DNA from: Rhodobacterales bacterium RIFCSPHIGHO2_02_FULL_62_130
Lineage (GTDB): Bacteria; Pseudomonadota; Alphaproteobacteria; Rhodobacterales; Rhodobacteraceae
Assembly (NCBI GenBank): GCA_001828855.1
Contig: MHZT01000034.1
Span: forward strand, 310,001-374,000
Length of the DNA stretch: 64,000 bases
Reading direction: 5' to 3'
The position numbers and the translations under genes were made by a program. The stretch's first letter is position 1, and each line of letters starts with the position of its first letter. Of the stretch, positions 32,229-40,918 are shown piece after piece. The notes under the pieces were generated by a model. It had not been told where the DNA came from. It did no database searches and saw only the letters and a program-made list of their open reading frames with translations.

Positions 32229-32256
32229 TATATATTCGAATAATAGAATATGTAAA
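32229..32256 (-). promoter_or_regulatory. Rhodanese promoter with SqrR/BigR-type operator
   Basis: On the minus strand TTTACA (32256-32251) and TATATA (32234-32229) form a promoter with 16-base spacing. Between them lies the perfect inverted repeat ATATTC-N8-GAATAT (32232-32251). ATTC-N8-GAAT is the operator pattern described for SqrR of Rhodobacter capsulatus and similar for BigR. A bound repressor would block polymerase. The repressor gene is not in the window. Confidence 0.75.
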
Positions 32257-32277
32257 GACCCTTCAGAAAAGGTTTTT

Positions 32278-32292
32278 GTTCATACTTCGTTC
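32278..32292 (+). promoter_or_regulatory. LexA (SOS) box upstream of uvrA
   Basis: GTTCATACTTCGTTC is an exact GTTC-N7-GTTC direct repeat, the LexA box of Rhodobacter and other alphaproteobacteria. It ends 63 bases before the uvrA start. Confidence 0.88.
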
Positions 32293-32355
32293 ACAGTTTC
32301 TGGTTGGAGACTCAGCGAATTCGCCCTATCTCTGGCGTCGCAAGTGGGGTGGGTC

Positions 32356-35220
32356 ATGGCCGAGCAGAAGTTCATCGAAGTGCGCGGCGCGCGCGAGCAT
32401 AACCTGAAATCGGTCGATGTGGATATTCCGCGCGATCAGTTGGTGGTGATCACGGGGCTGTCGGGGTCTGGCAAATCCAGTCTGGCCTTTGATACGATCT
32501 ATGCTGAAGGCCAGCGCCGCTATGTCGAAAGCCTATCGGCCTATGCACGGCAATTCCTTGATATGATGGGGAAACCTGATGTGGATCACATCAGCGGGTT
32601 GTCCCCTGCGATTTCGATTGAACAGAAGACCACCTCGAAAAACCCGCGTTCTACCGTTGGCACGGTGACCGAGATCTACGACTATCTGCGCCTGCTGTTT
32701 GCGCGTGTCGGCACGCCGTTCAGCCCTGCGACGGGTTTGCCGATCACGGCGATGCAGGTGCAGGATATGGTGGATGCGGTGATGGCGATGCCCGAGGGCA
32801 GCCGCGCCTATCTGCTGGCTCCGATTATTCGCGACCGGAAGGGCGAGTATAAGAAAGAGTTTCTCGATCTGCGAAAGCAGGGCTTCCAGCGTGTCAAGGT
32901 CAACGGCGAGTTCTATGAACTGGAAGAACCCCCCGTTCTGGACAAGAAATTCCGCCACAATATCGACGTGGTGGTGGACCGGATCGTGGTGCGCGAGGGG
33001 TTGGAAACGCGGCTTGCCGACAGCTTTCGCACTGCGTTGAATTTGGCCGATGGCATTGCGGTGATTGAGACCGCGCCTGCCGAGGGCGACCCCGAACGCA
33101 TCACCTATTCCGAGAAATTCGCCTGTCCGGTCAGCGGCTTCACCATCGCCGAGATCGAGCCGCGGCTGTTCTCGTTCAACGCGCCCTTCGGGGCCTGTCC
33201 TGTCTGTGATGGCTTGGGGATGGAGTTGTTCTTTGACGAACGACTTGTGGTGCCGGACCAAAGCCTGACCCTGCTGGGCGGGGCGCTTGCGCCTTGGGCG
33301 AAATCGAAAAGCCCCTATTTCACCCAGACCATCGAAGCGATTGCCAAGCATTACCAGTTTGACAAAAAGACCAAGTGGAAAGACCTGCCCGACAAGGTGA
33401 AAGAGGTGTTCCTGCGCGGCTCTGGCGGCGAGGAGATTGCCTTCCGCTATGACGAGGGCGGGCGGATCTATCAGGTCTCCCGCGTGTTCGAAGGCGTGAT
33501 CCCCAATATGGAACGCCGCTACCGCGAGACCGACTCAGCATGGTCGCGCGAGGAGATGGAGCGGTTCCAGAACAATCGGCCTTGTGGCTCTTGCGGCGGC
33601 TTCCGCCTGAAACCCGAGGCGCTTGCGGTGAAGATCGCGGGTCTCCATGTCGGCCAAGTGGTGAAGATGTCGATTGCCGAGGCGTTTGACTGGATCGCCA
33701 CGGTGCCTGCCAGCCTGACCAACCAGAAGAACGAAATTGCCAAAGCGATCCTCAAGGAAATCCGCGAACGTCTTGGATTCCTTGTGAATGTGGGCCTGAA
33801 CTATCTGACACTTTCGCGCAACGCAGGCACGCTGTCTGGCGGGGAATCGCAGCGGATTCGGCTTGCCAGCCAGATTGGGTCGGGTCTGACGGGGGTTTTG
33901 TATGTGCTGGACGAACCCAGCATCGGGCTGCACCAGCGTGACAATGACCGCCTGTTGACCACGCTGAAAAACCTGCGCGATGCGGGCAATACGGTGTTGG
34001 TGGTGGAGCATGACGAGGATGCGATCCGCGAGGCGGATTATGTCTTTGACATGGGGCCGGGGGCGGGGGTGCATGGCGGCAGGGTGGTCAGCCACGGCAC
34101 GCCTGCGGAAGTGGCCGCCGATCCGGTCTCGCTGACGGGGCAGTATCTTTCCGGCGCGCGCGAGATTGCGGTGCCGAAGGTGCGCCGCAAGGGCAATGGC
34201 AAGAAGCTGACCGTGGTGGGGGCGACGGGGAACAACCTGAAAAACGTCACCGCCGAGTTCCCCTTGGGCAAGTTTGTCTGCGTGACGGGCGTGTCGGGCG
34301 GGGGCAAATCGACGCTGACGATTGAAACCCTGTTCAAGACCGCCGCCTCCCGCCTGAACGGCGCACATGAGACGCCGGCACCTTGCGAGACGATCAAGGG
34401 GTTTGAACATCTGGACAAGGTGATCGACATTGACCAGCGCGCGATTGGCCGCACACCTCGGTCAAACCCTGCGACCTATACGGGGGCCTTCACGCCGATC
34501 CGCGACTGGTTCGCGGGCCTACCCGAGGCCAAAGCGCGCGGCTATCTGGCGGGGCGGTTCTCGTTCAACGTCAAGGGCGGGCGCTGCGAGGCCTGTCAGG
34601 GCGACGGTGTGTTGAAGATCGAGATGAACTTCCTGCCGGATGTCTATGTGACCTGCGAGACCTGCAAGGGCCACAGATACAACCGTGAGACCTTGGAAAT
34701 AAAGTTCAAGAACAAAAGCATAGCGGATGTTCTTGATATGACCTGCGAAGAGGCGCAGGTGTTTTTTCAGGCGGTGCCAAGTATCCGCGAAAAGATGGAC
34801 GCGCTGTGTCAGGTGGGCTTGGGCTATATCAAGGTTGGCCAGCAGGCCACCACGCTTTCGGGCGGCGAGGCGCAGCGGGTTAAGCTGTCAAAGGAACTCT
34901 CGCGCCGCGCGACGGGGCGGACGCTTTATATCTTGGATGAGCCGACCACTGGCCTGCACTTTGAAGACGTGCGGAAGTTGCTGGAGGTGCTGCACGAGTT
35001 GGTCGATCAGGGCAATACGGTCGTGGTGATCGAGCATAATCTGGACGTGGTGAAAACCGCCGACTGGGTGATCGACATCGGTCCCGAGGGCGGCGATGGC
35101 GGCGGCGAGATTCTGGTGGTGGGGACGCCCGAGGATATCGTGAAAGAACCCCGCAGCCACACCGGGCATTACCTGAAGGACCTGTTGAACCCGCGCCGCC
35201 GCGAAACCGAACAAGACTAG
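32356..35220 (+). CDS. uvrA: Excinuclease ABC subunit A
   Basis: A 954-residue tandem ABC ATPase that finds bulky DNA lesions and loads UvrB for nucleotide excision repair. The first Walker A is GLSGSGKSS near residue 32, the second GVSGGGKST near 645; both signature motifs ([12 protein letters not shown] and [12 protein letters not shown]) and the zinc-finger cysteines ([28 protein letters not shown]) are present. The ATG at 32356 starts the usual [17 protein letters not shown]; the frame is open further up but that part overlaps the SOS box and divergent promoter. The last base of its stop codon begins a REP-like palindrome. Confidence 0.98.
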   Translation: MAEQKFIEVRGAREHNLKSVDVDIPRDQLVVITGLSGSGKSSLAFDTIYAEGQRRYVESLSAYARQFLDMMGKPDVDHISGLSPAISIEQKTTSKNPRSTVGTVTEIYDYLRLLFARVGTPFSPATGLPITAMQVQDMVDAVMAMPEGSRAYLLAPIIRDRKGEYKKEFLDLRKQGFQRVKVNGEFYELEEPPVLDKKFRHNIDVVVDRIVVREGLETRLADSFRTALNLADGIAVIETAPAEGDPERITYSEKFACPVSGFTIAEIEPRLFSFNAPFGACPVCDGLGMELFFDERLVVPDQSLTLLGGALAPWAKSKSPYFTQTIEAIAKHYQFDKKTKWKDLPDKVKEVFLRGSGGEEIAFRYDEGGRIYQVSRVFEGVIPNMERRYRETDSAWSREEMERFQNNRPCGSCGGFRLKPEALAVKIAGLHVGQVVKMSIAEAFDWIATVPASLTNQKNEIAKAILKEIRERLGFLVNVGLNYLTLSRNAGTLSGGESQRIRLASQIGSGLTGVLYVLDEPSIGLHQRDNDRLLTTLKNLRDAGNTVLVVEHDEDAIREADYVFDMGPGAGVHGGRVVSHGTPAEVAADPVSLTGQYLSGAREIAVPKVRRKGNGKKLTVVGATGNNLKNVTAEFPLGKFVCVTGVSGGGKSTLTIETLFKTAASRLNGAHETPAPCETIKGFEHLDKVIDIDQRAIGRTPRSNPATYTGAFTPIRDWFAGLPEAKARGYLAGRFSFNVKGGRCEACQGDGVLKIEMNFLPDVYVTCETCKGHRYNRETLEIKFKNKSIADVLDMTCEEAQVFFQAVPSIREKMDALCQVGLGYIKVGQQATTLSGGEAQRVKLSKELSRRATGRTLYILDEPTTGLHFEDVRKLLEVLHELVDQGNTVVVIEHNLDVVKTADWVIDIGPEGGDGGGEILVVGTPEDIVKEPRSHTGHYLKDLLNPRRRETEQD

Positions 35221-35244
35221 GTGCGTGACAAGCACGCACCCTAC
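35220..35244 (-). repeat. REP-like palindrome at the uvrA stop
   Basis: On the minus strand GTAG is followed by GGTGCGTG...CACGCACC with loop CTTGT. It abuts uvrA: the G of the TAG stop is its first base. Confidence 0.8.
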
Positions 35245-35253
35245 CCTTGGCGT

Positions 35254-35336
35254 TTCATCTTGGCCTAAATACTCCCCTCGGAGCGTCCTGCAGCAGCGGC
35301 AAGAGCCTCCGGCGGGGATATTTAGGAACAGATGAA
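35254..35336. repeat. Inverted pair of box elements between uvrA and DUF2892 gene
   Basis: A minus copy (35254-35285) and a plus copy (35305-35336) of the 32-bp box face each other with a 19-base gap and can fold into one long imperfect hairpin. They lie between convergent genes and may act as a bidirectional terminator. Confidence 0.82.
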
Positions 35337-35341
35337 GCCGC

Positions 35342-35551
35342 TCAGGCCTTTTTCATCGGGCAGGTCGAGACGCCGAGGATAGAATAGAGCGGGCAATACC
35401 CCAGTGCGCCGGTCAGCAGCGGCACAATGCCGATCAGTTTGGCATAATGCCAGAAGCCTGTTCCCTGATCGACATAGAACCAGATCAGCAGGGCGAGGCC
35501 GACAAACACGCGGAGGGCGCGGTCCACGGTGCCTTCATTGGTCTTGAACAT
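35342..35551 (-). CDS. DUF2892 family two-helix membrane protein
   Basis: Sixty-nine residues with the DUF2892 pattern: NEGTVDRALRVFVG, a first membrane helix (about 14-28), a second (about 37-60, LIGIVPLLTGALGYCPLYSILG) and the ending CPMKKA. The same domain forms the membrane anchor of the rhodanese YgaP in E. coli, and stand-alone copies are often found with sulfur or nitrosative-stress genes. Two Cys (GYCP and TCPM) could bind metal or sulfur. A Crp/Fnr regulator gene lies upstream on the same strand. Confidence 0.9.
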   Translation of the reverse strand: MFKTNEGTVDRALRVFVGLALLIWFYVDQGTGFWHYAKLIGIVPLLTGALGYCPLYSILGVSTCPMKKA

Positions 35552-35625
35552 GGCGGTTTCCTTTACCTGTTTGCGAGGGTTTTCCCCTTCGTGCAGGAAA
35601 GGTAGCGGTTTGGCATTGTGGCGTC

Positions 35626-35640
35626 TGTGATCAGGTCACA
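35626..35640. promoter_or_regulatory. CRP/FNR-like palindrome upstream of the DUF2892 gene
   Basis: TGTGATCAGGTCACA has TGTGA and TCACA half-sites, but five bases apart where E. coli CRP sites have six. It overlaps the stop codon of the Crp/Fnr gene and lies 75 bases before the DUF2892 start. Binding by that regulator is inference. Confidence 0.4.
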
Positions 35641-36275
35641 TTGGCGGCCAGTTGCAGCGCGGCCGGATCAAGTATCCGCACGGTGCCGCGATCGGTTTCC
35701 ACCCAACCGGCGCGGTGGAACATATCAAGCCGTCGGGTGACCACCTCGCGGGCTGATCCGATCCGTGCGGCGAGTTCGGCTTGGGTGGCATGGACGGTGC
35801 CATCCTCGGCCAGATCCAGCAGGGCCGCAGCCAGACGGCTTTCGATCCGGCCAAAGGCCACACGTTCCAACAGCCGCGTCACATCCTGCATCCGCCGGGC
35901 AAAGGCCTGCATGACAAAGCCGCGAAAGCCGGATTCTTCATCCATCAGCGACAGGAACAGCGACCTTGGGATCATCACCATACGGGTCTCGATGGCGGTG
36001 ATTGCCTCGCCGGAATAAGGCTCATCCGCCATCAGGCCCAGCGTGGTCTGCACGCAGGATTGCCCCGGCTCGACGGTATAGAGCAGGATCTCGCGCCCGG
36101 AGGGGCCGGTCAGATGCACATCGATGCGGCCTTGGTCCACCATGACAAAGCCCTGTGCCGGGTCGCCGGCGCGAAACAGCACCACACCTTTGGGCAGGGT
36201 TTGCACCGGCAGGGCGGCAAGCCGCGACCGGCTGCGGGGGGAAAGTGCTGCGATCTGGCAGGTCCAATCACTCAT
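35631..36275 (-). CDS. Crp/Fnr family transcriptional regulator
   Basis: A 214-residue regulator: a cyclic-nucleotide-binding-like beta roll (about 15-115; FRAGDPAQGFVMVDQGRIDVHL) and a C-terminal winged helix with recognition helix TQAELAARIGSAREVVTRRLD. The four-cysteine 4Fe-4S cluster motif of FNR is absent; only Cys6 and Cys about 71 remain, so it is not an oxygen sensor of the FNR type. ATG 36275 is chosen because it begins MSDWTCQIAAL, the usual start in such proteins, though the ribosome site is weak. The neighbouring DUF2892 gene is a likely target. Confidence 0.88.
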   Translation of the reverse strand: MSDWTCQIAALSPRSRSRLAALPVQTLPKGVVLFRAGDPAQGFVMVDQGRIDVHLTGPSGREILLYTVEPGQSCVQTTLGLMADEPYSGEAITAIETRMVMIPRSLFLSLMDEESGFRGFVMQAFARRMQDVTRLLERVAFGRIESRLAAALLDLAEDGTVHATQAELAARIGSAREVVTRRLDMFHRAGWVETDRGTVRILDPAALQLAANVT

Positions 36276-36312
36276 GCCGCAAGGGGACAACGCAGGCCCC
36301 GGAAAGGCAAGC

Positions 36313-36340
36313 AAAAAGGGCCGCGCGATGCGCGGCCCTT
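36313..36340 (-). terminator. Terminator of mmsA
   Basis: GGGCCGCGC and GCGCGGCCC form a 9-bp stem with a GAT loop. On the minus strand it is followed by five T, 22 bases after the mmsA stop codon. Confidence 0.88.
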
Positions 36341-36362
36341 TGCGGTGGCTGTAACCGAAAGC

Positions 36363-37862
36363 TTAGTCCATCGGCTTGAAGTTCAGGCTTGCGCCCTCTT
36401 TCATGCCCGAGGGCCAGCGCGAAGTGATGGTCTTGGTGCGGGTGTAGAAGCGGAAGCTGTCCGGCCCGTGCTGGTTCAGGTCGCCGAACGAGGATTTCTT
36501 CCAGCCGCCGAAGGTGTGATAGGCCAGCGGCACCGGAATTGGCACGTTGATGCCGATCATGCCGACGTTGATGCGGTTGGCGAAATCGCGGGCGGTGTCA
36601 CCGTCGCGGGTATAGATCGCGGTGCCGTTGCCGTATTCGTGGTCCATCGCCATGCCGATAGCGTCTTCATAGGTCTTGGCGCGCACCATCGACAGCACGG
36701 GGCCGAAGATTTCCTTGCGGTAGATGTCCATATCGGTCGTCACATGGTCGAACAGATGCGGGCCGACGAAGAAGCCGTCCTCATAGCCCTGCAATTTGAA
36801 ATCGCGGCCATCGACGACCAGATTTGCACCCTGCGCCACGCCGGATTCGATCAGTTTCAGGATATTGGCCTTGGCAGCACCGGTCACGACGGGGCCGTAA
36901 TCGACATCGTTGCCAGCGGTATAGGGGCCGACCTTCAGCTTTTCGATGCGCGGGATCAGGCGTTCGACCAGCGCGTTGGCGGTTGCCTCGCCCACCGGAA
37001 CGGCCACGGAAATCGCCATGCAGCGTTCGCCAGCAGCACCATAACCTGCACCCACCAGCGCATCGGCGGCCTGATCAAGATCGGCGTCGGGCATGATGAT
37101 CATGTGGTTCTTGGCGCCGCCAAAGCACTGCACGCGCTTGCCGGTGGCGGTGCCGCGCGCGTAGATATATTGCGCGATCGGGGTCGAGCCGACAAAGCCG
37201 ATGCCCGAGATGATCTCGTTATCAAGGATCGCATCGACCGATTCCTTGTCGCCGTTGATGACCTGCAGCACACCATCGGGCAGGCCGGCCTCTTTCATCA
37301 GGGCGGCCAGCATCAGCGGCACGGTCGGCGCGCGCTCGGACGGCTTCAGGATAAAGGCGTTGCCGCAAGCCAGCGCCGGACCCATTTTCCACATCGGGAT
37401 CATGGCGGGGAAGTTGAACGGGGTGATCCCTGCGGCCACGCCGATGGGCTGGCGCATGGAATACATATCAATGCCCGGACCGGCGCTATCGGTGAACTCG
37501 CCCTTCAACAGGTGCGGTGCGCCGATGCAGAATTCGATCACTTCCAGACCGCGCTGGATGTCGCCCTTGGCGTCGGGGATGGTCTTGCCATGTTCAGACG
37601 ACAGCGCCTCGGCCAGCTTGTCCATGTCGCGGTTCAGAAGGCGCACCATCTCCATCATCACGCGCGCACGGCGCTGCGGGTTGGTGGCGCCCCATTTGAC
37701 CTGCGCCTTGGCGGCGTCAGCGGTGGCGGCGTCAAGCTCTGCCTTGGTGGCCAGCGCCACACGGGCCTGCACTTCGCCGGTGGCGGGGTTGAACACATCG
37801 GCAAACTTGCCCGAGGTGCCTGCAACCAGCTTGCCGTTGATCCAGTGACCGATCTCTTTCAT
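36363..37862 (-). CDS. mmsA: CoA-acylating methylmalonate-semialdehyde dehydrogenase
   Basis: A 499-residue aldehyde dehydrogenase that converts methylmalonate or malonate semialdehyde with CoA and NAD to propionyl-CoA or acetyl-CoA. It serves valine breakdown and is also the last step (IolA) of inositol breakdown, for which an operon lies 3 kb away. Visible are NFPAMIPMWK, the cofactor region GFVGSTPIAQYIY and catalytic Cys281 (GERCMA). ATG 37862 follows AAGGGAGAG; the open frame upstream is chance. A LysR-type gene diverges from it. Confidence 0.94.
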   Translation of the reverse strand: MKEIGHWINGKLVAGTSGKFADVFNPATGEVQARVALATKAELDAATADAAKAQVKWGATNPQRRARVMMEMVRLLNRDMDKLAEALSSEHGKTIPDAKGDIQRGLEVIEFCIGAPHLLKGEFTDSAGPGIDMYSMRQPIGVAAGITPFNFPAMIPMWKMGPALACGNAFILKPSERAPTVPLMLAALMKEAGLPDGVLQVINGDKESVDAILDNEIISGIGFVGSTPIAQYIYARGTATGKRVQCFGGAKNHMIIMPDADLDQAADALVGAGYGAAGERCMAISVAVPVGEATANALVERLIPRIEKLKVGPYTAGNDVDYGPVVTGAAKANILKLIESGVAQGANLVVDGRDFKLQGYEDGFFVGPHLFDHVTTDMDIYRKEIFGPVLSMVRAKTYEDAIGMAMDHEYGNGTAIYTRDGDTARDFANRINVGMIGINVPIPVPLAYHTFGGWKKSSFGDLNQHGPDSFRFYTRTKTITSRWPSGMKEGASLNFKPMD

Positions 37863-37963
37863 GGTATCTCTCCCTTGAGTTGGCAGCAGAATAGCCTTGC
37901 GAAAATGCCAAGAACAGCGGCAAGATTTCAAATAGGTTTTGCGTTTTTGCAAAGGCGGGCGGA

Positions 37964-38860
37964 ATGGATTGGGATGATCTGCGGGTGTTTCTGGCGGTGG
38001 CGCGCAGCGAAAGCCTGTCGGGAGCGGGGCGGCGGCTGAAAATCGATCCGGCCACGGTGGGGCGGCGCATTGCACGGCTGGAAGATGCGGTAGGATCGCG
38101 CCTTTTCACCAAAACCCCGCAAGGCTACGCGCTGACCGAGGAAGGCACCCGATTACTGGCCCATGCCGAACGCGCCGAAGCAGCGGTGGATGGGGCATCT
38201 GAGGCCTTGTCAGGGCCAGAGGGGCTGACAGGCCAGATCCGCATCGGTGCGCCGGACGGTTGTGCGAATTACCTGTTGCCTCAGGTGCTGGCGCGGATAT
38301 GCGACGCCAATCCGGGGCTTGAGGTGCAGATCGTCGCCCTGCCGCGCGTGTTCAACCTGTCGCGGCGCGAGGCCGATATGGCGATTGCGGTGTCGCGTCC
38401 CGAGGCGGGGCGGCTGACGGTGCAAAAGCTGACGGATTACCATCTGCACCTTGCCGCAAGCCAAGACTATCTGGCAATGCATCCGCCAATCACTGCCCCC
38501 GCCGATCTTAAGGCGCACCGGATGATCGGTTATATCCCCGACATGATCTTTGACAAAGAGTTGGACTATCTGACCGAGATCGGGGCTACGGCGCCGCCCT
38601 TGGCCTCCAATTCCGTCTCGGTGCAGTTGAATTTTCTGCGCCACGGGGCAGGAGTGGGGGTGGTGCATGATTTTGCGCTGCCTTCCGCGCCTGAATTGCA
38701 GCGCATCATCCCCGAGCAAATCCACCTGACCCGCGCCTTCTGGCTGATCCGCCATGCCGATGACGGGCGGGTAGACCGGCTGAACCGCTTTGCCACCCAG
38801 CTTGTTGCGGGTGCGCGCGCCGAGATGGTGCGGCTTGAGTCGCAGTTGCCCCTTCCGTGA
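37964..38860 (+). CDS. LysR family transcriptional regulator
   Basis: A 298-residue LysR-type regulator with an N-terminal winged helix (about 3-60; DDLRVFLAVARSESLSGAGRRL in pieces) and a C-terminal effector-binding domain (about 90-290). It diverges from mmsA across 101 bases, the usual arrangement for a regulator and its target, so control of mmsA is likely. The 101-base gap holds CTTGC/GCAAG and TTTTGC repeats that could be part of the binding site. The effector is unknown. Confidence 0.92.
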   Translation: MDWDDLRVFLAVARSESLSGAGRRLKIDPATVGRRIARLEDAVGSRLFTKTPQGYALTEEGTRLLAHAERAEAAVDGASEALSGPEGLTGQIRIGAPDGCANYLLPQVLARICDANPGLEVQIVALPRVFNLSRREADMAIAVSRPEAGRLTVQKLTDYHLHLAASQDYLAMHPPITAPADLKAHRMIGYIPDMIFDKELDYLTEIGATAPPLASNSVSVQLNFLRHGAGVGVVHDFALPSAPELQRIIPEQIHLTRAFWLIRHADDGRVDRLNRFATQLVAGARAEMVRLESQLPLP

Positions 38861-38942
38861 AACAATCGCAAAGCAATCAACGGAATGCTTGACAGAATCT
38901 TGCGCGCGTCCGACCCTTTGCCTGACCTAGAGGGAGGTTGCC

Positions 38943-39377
38943 ATGCTTGTAAGCCAAATCCTGAAGTCCAAATCCGATGACGGGGTCGTCACTGTTCCGC
39001 CCGGAACCACCATCGCCCGCGCGGCCGAGGTGTTGTCCTCGCGGCGGATCGGGGCGGTTGTGGTGTCCATTGACGGCAAGCGTCTTGGCGGGATCATCTC
39101 CGAGCGTGACGTCGTGCGCGAGTTGGGCCGCCGTGGCCCGGGCTGCATGTCTGAAACCGTCGATAGCATCATGACCGCGCGCGTGATCACCTGCGTGCGC
39201 GGCGATACGGCGGATTCTGTGCTGCAAAAGATGACCGACGGGCGGTTCCGTCATATTCCGGTGGTCGAGGGCGACGAGATGATCGGGCTGATTTCCATCG
39301 GGGATGTGGTGAAAGTCCGGCTGATGGAATTGACCTCGGAAAAAGACGCGCTGGAAGGCATGATCAAAGGGTTCTAG
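38943..39377 (+). CDS. CBS-domain protein
   Basis: A 144-residue protein made of two CBS motifs (about 8-65 and 76-130: AAEVLSSRRIGAVVV, GIISERDVVREL, TARVITCVRGDTADSVLQ, HIPVVEGDEMIGLISIGDVV). Such stand-alone pairs bind adenosine nucleotides and act as energy sensors; some relatives stimulate IMP dehydrogenase or thioredoxin. The partner is unknown. TTGACA lies 50 bases upstream and AGAGGGAGG before the ATG. Confidence 0.93.
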   Translation: MLVSQILKSKSDDGVVTVPPGTTIARAAEVLSSRRIGAVVVSIDGKRLGGIISERDVVRELGRRGPGCMSETVDSIMTARVITCVRGDTADSVLQKMTDGRFRHIPVVEGDEMIGLISIGDVVKVRLMELTSEKDALEGMIKGF

Positions 39378-39417
39378 CCCGCCTGTTCCGGCCCATGCCG
39401 GCACGGCGGGCTGCGTT
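39376..39417 (+). terminator. Terminator after the CBS gene
   Basis: AGCCCGCC and GGCGGGCT form an 8-bp outer stem that contains an inner CCGG...CCGG stem, followed by GCGTTTTC. It begins with the A of the stop codon. Confidence 0.75.
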
Positions 39418-39480
39418 TTCGCGCTTGCATAGGCGCGCGCAATATTGTTGCGTGCGCCTAGTCTTTCGGCAGGAGTCCAC

Positions 39481-39978
39481 ATGCGTATCGGCCTTTATCC
39501 CGGCACTTTTGATCCGATCACGCTGGGTCATATCGACATCATCCAACGTGCGATGGCGCTGGTGGACCGTCTGGTGATTGGCGTGGCGATCAACCGCGAC
39601 AAAGGACCGGCCTTTTCGTTGGAAGAACGTGTCGCCATGGTCGAGGCCGAATGCGCGCCGATCATGGCCAGAACCGGCGGCGAGATTCTGGTGCATCCGT
39701 TCGAAAACCTGCTGATCGATTGCGCCCGTGATGTGGGGGCATCGGTGATCGTGCGCGGGTTGCGGGCGGTTGCGGATTTTGAGTATGAATTCCAGATGGT
39801 TGGCATGAACCGTGCTCTGGATGCTTCGATCGAGACGGTGTTCATGATGGCTGATGCGCGGCGGCAGGCGATTGCCTCAAAGCTGGTGAAAGAGATTGCG
39901 CGTCTGGGGGGGGATGTGTCGAAATTCGTGACACCCCCTGTAGAAGCGGCGCTGAAGGCGCGATATGCCAAGGCCTGA
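39481..39978 (+). CDS. coaD: Phosphopantetheine adenylyltransferase
   Basis: A 165-residue enzyme that joins AMP from ATP to 4'-phosphopantetheine to make dephospho-CoA, the fourth step of CoA synthesis. The nucleotidyltransferase motif is YPGTFDPITLGHIDII at the N-terminus, and the second motif VIVRGLRAVADFEYEFQM and ISSKLVKEIA-like region (here IASKLVKEIARLGG) follow. ATG 39481 has GCAGGAG in front. Length is normal. Confidence 0.96.
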   Translation: MRIGLYPGTFDPITLGHIDIIQRAMALVDRLVIGVAINRDKGPAFSLEERVAMVEAECAPIMARTGGEILVHPFENLLIDCARDVGASVIVRGLRAVADFEYEFQMVGMNRALDASIETVFMMADARRQAIASKLVKEIARLGGDVSKFVTPPVEAALKARYAKA

Positions 39979-39990
39979 TCGCATTTGTGT

Positions 39991-40006
39991 TGGAATATTT
40001 GTTCCA
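39991..40006. promoter_or_regulatory. IolR-type operator upstream of the rpiR-family gene
   Basis: TGGAATATTTGTTCCA contains GGAA-N6-TTCC with 5-bp arms, 43 bases before the regulator start. The same motif precedes iolC. GGAA-N6-TTCC is the motif reported for the RpiR-family repressor IolR of Sinorhizobium, so autoregulation is likely. Confidence 0.75.
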
Positions 40007-40048
40007 GACTGTTAGCCTGACAGCCAGCCCCTCGGTCAAGAGACATTT

Positions 40049-40891
40049 ATGGACGCCGCAGACCAGATCCTTCCCGACGCCCCGCGTGGCGCGGCACCCC
40101 TGACCGTCGAGGAATTCCGCGACCGGCTGGCCGAGATTACCGATGATCTGCCGCGCCGCTTGCGTCAATGCGCCGATTTTATCGCCGCCAATACCGACCG
40201 GATCGCGGTTTCCACCGTTGCCGAACTGGCCGCCGGGGCCGAAGTGCCGCCCTCAGCCCTGATGCGGTTTTGTCAGATTCTGGGCTTTTCCGGCTTTTCC
40301 GAAATGCAAAAGCTGTTCCGCGAGGCCTATGCGCCGGGCTTTCCCGATTATTCCACCCGCCTGAAAAATCTGAAAAACGGCGGGGCGGGCAGCCCCTCGG
40401 CGCTGTTGGGCGAATTTATCGAAGCAGGGCGTCTGTCGCTTGAGGCTTTGGCGAAATCCGCCGACGAGGCCGCGCTTGCCCATGCGGTGCAGGTGCTGTC
40501 GGGCGCAGCCACGGTGCATGTGGTGGGCCTGCGTCGCGCTTTTCCGGTGGCCACCTATCTGGCCTATGTCTTTGAAAAAATGTCGGTTCCCGCGATGCTG
40601 CATGACGGGGTAGGCAAGCTGGATCACCGCTTTGCCCTGCGTCCGGGCGATGCGGTTCTGGCGATCACCTTCGCCCCCTATTCCGAGGAAACCATCGCCC
40701 TGGCACAAGACGCGCATGATCGCGGCTTGCCAGTCGTGGCGCTGACGGATCGGTTGACCAGCCCATTGGCCCGCACTGCCGATGCCATCCTGACGGTGCC
40801 AGAAGTTGATTTTGGTGCCTTCCGGTCTTTGTCCGCAACCATTGCGATGGCGATTGCTTTGGCGGTTGCGGTTGGTTCTGCGCGGGACTGA
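40049..40891 (+). CDS. RpiR/MurR family regulator of inositol catabolism
   Basis: A 280-residue regulator with an N-terminal helix-turn-helix (about 22-98; DRIAVSTVAELAAGAEVPPSALMRFC in pieces) and a C-terminal SIS sugar-phosphate-binding domain (about 130-260; VHVVGLRRAFPVATYLAY, ITFAPYSEETI). It is the first gene of the inositol cluster and both it and iolC have GGAA-N6-TTCC palindromes in front, so it is very probably the IolR-type repressor, released by a phosphorylated pathway intermediate. Confidence 0.9.
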   Translation: MDAADQILPDAPRGAAPLTVEEFRDRLAEITDDLPRRLRQCADFIAANTDRIAVSTVAELAAGAEVPPSALMRFCQILGFSGFSEMQKLFREAYAPGFPDYSTRLKNLKNGGAGSPSALLGEFIEAGRLSLEALAKSADEAALAHAVQVLSGAATVHVVGLRRAFPVATYLAYVFEKMSVPAMLHDGVGKLDHRFALRPGDAVLAITFAPYSEETIALAQDAHDRGLPVVALTDRLTSPLARTADAILTVPEVDFGAFRSLSATIAMAIALAVAVGSARD

Positions 40892-40918
40892 AGAAAACAC
40901 TTTTGCTTTTGCGAAAAA

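Noticed and set aside
32221-32355. N-terminal extension of uvrA from a TTG codon
   Set aside because: The stretch contains the LexA box and the divergent rhodanese promoter, and UvrA proteins start at the residue corresponding to ATG 32356.
37863-38075. A 71-codon upstream extension of mmsA
   Set aside because: It covers the divergent promoter region and the start of the LysR gene; the ATG at 37862 has a good ribosome site and the usual MmsA N-terminus.
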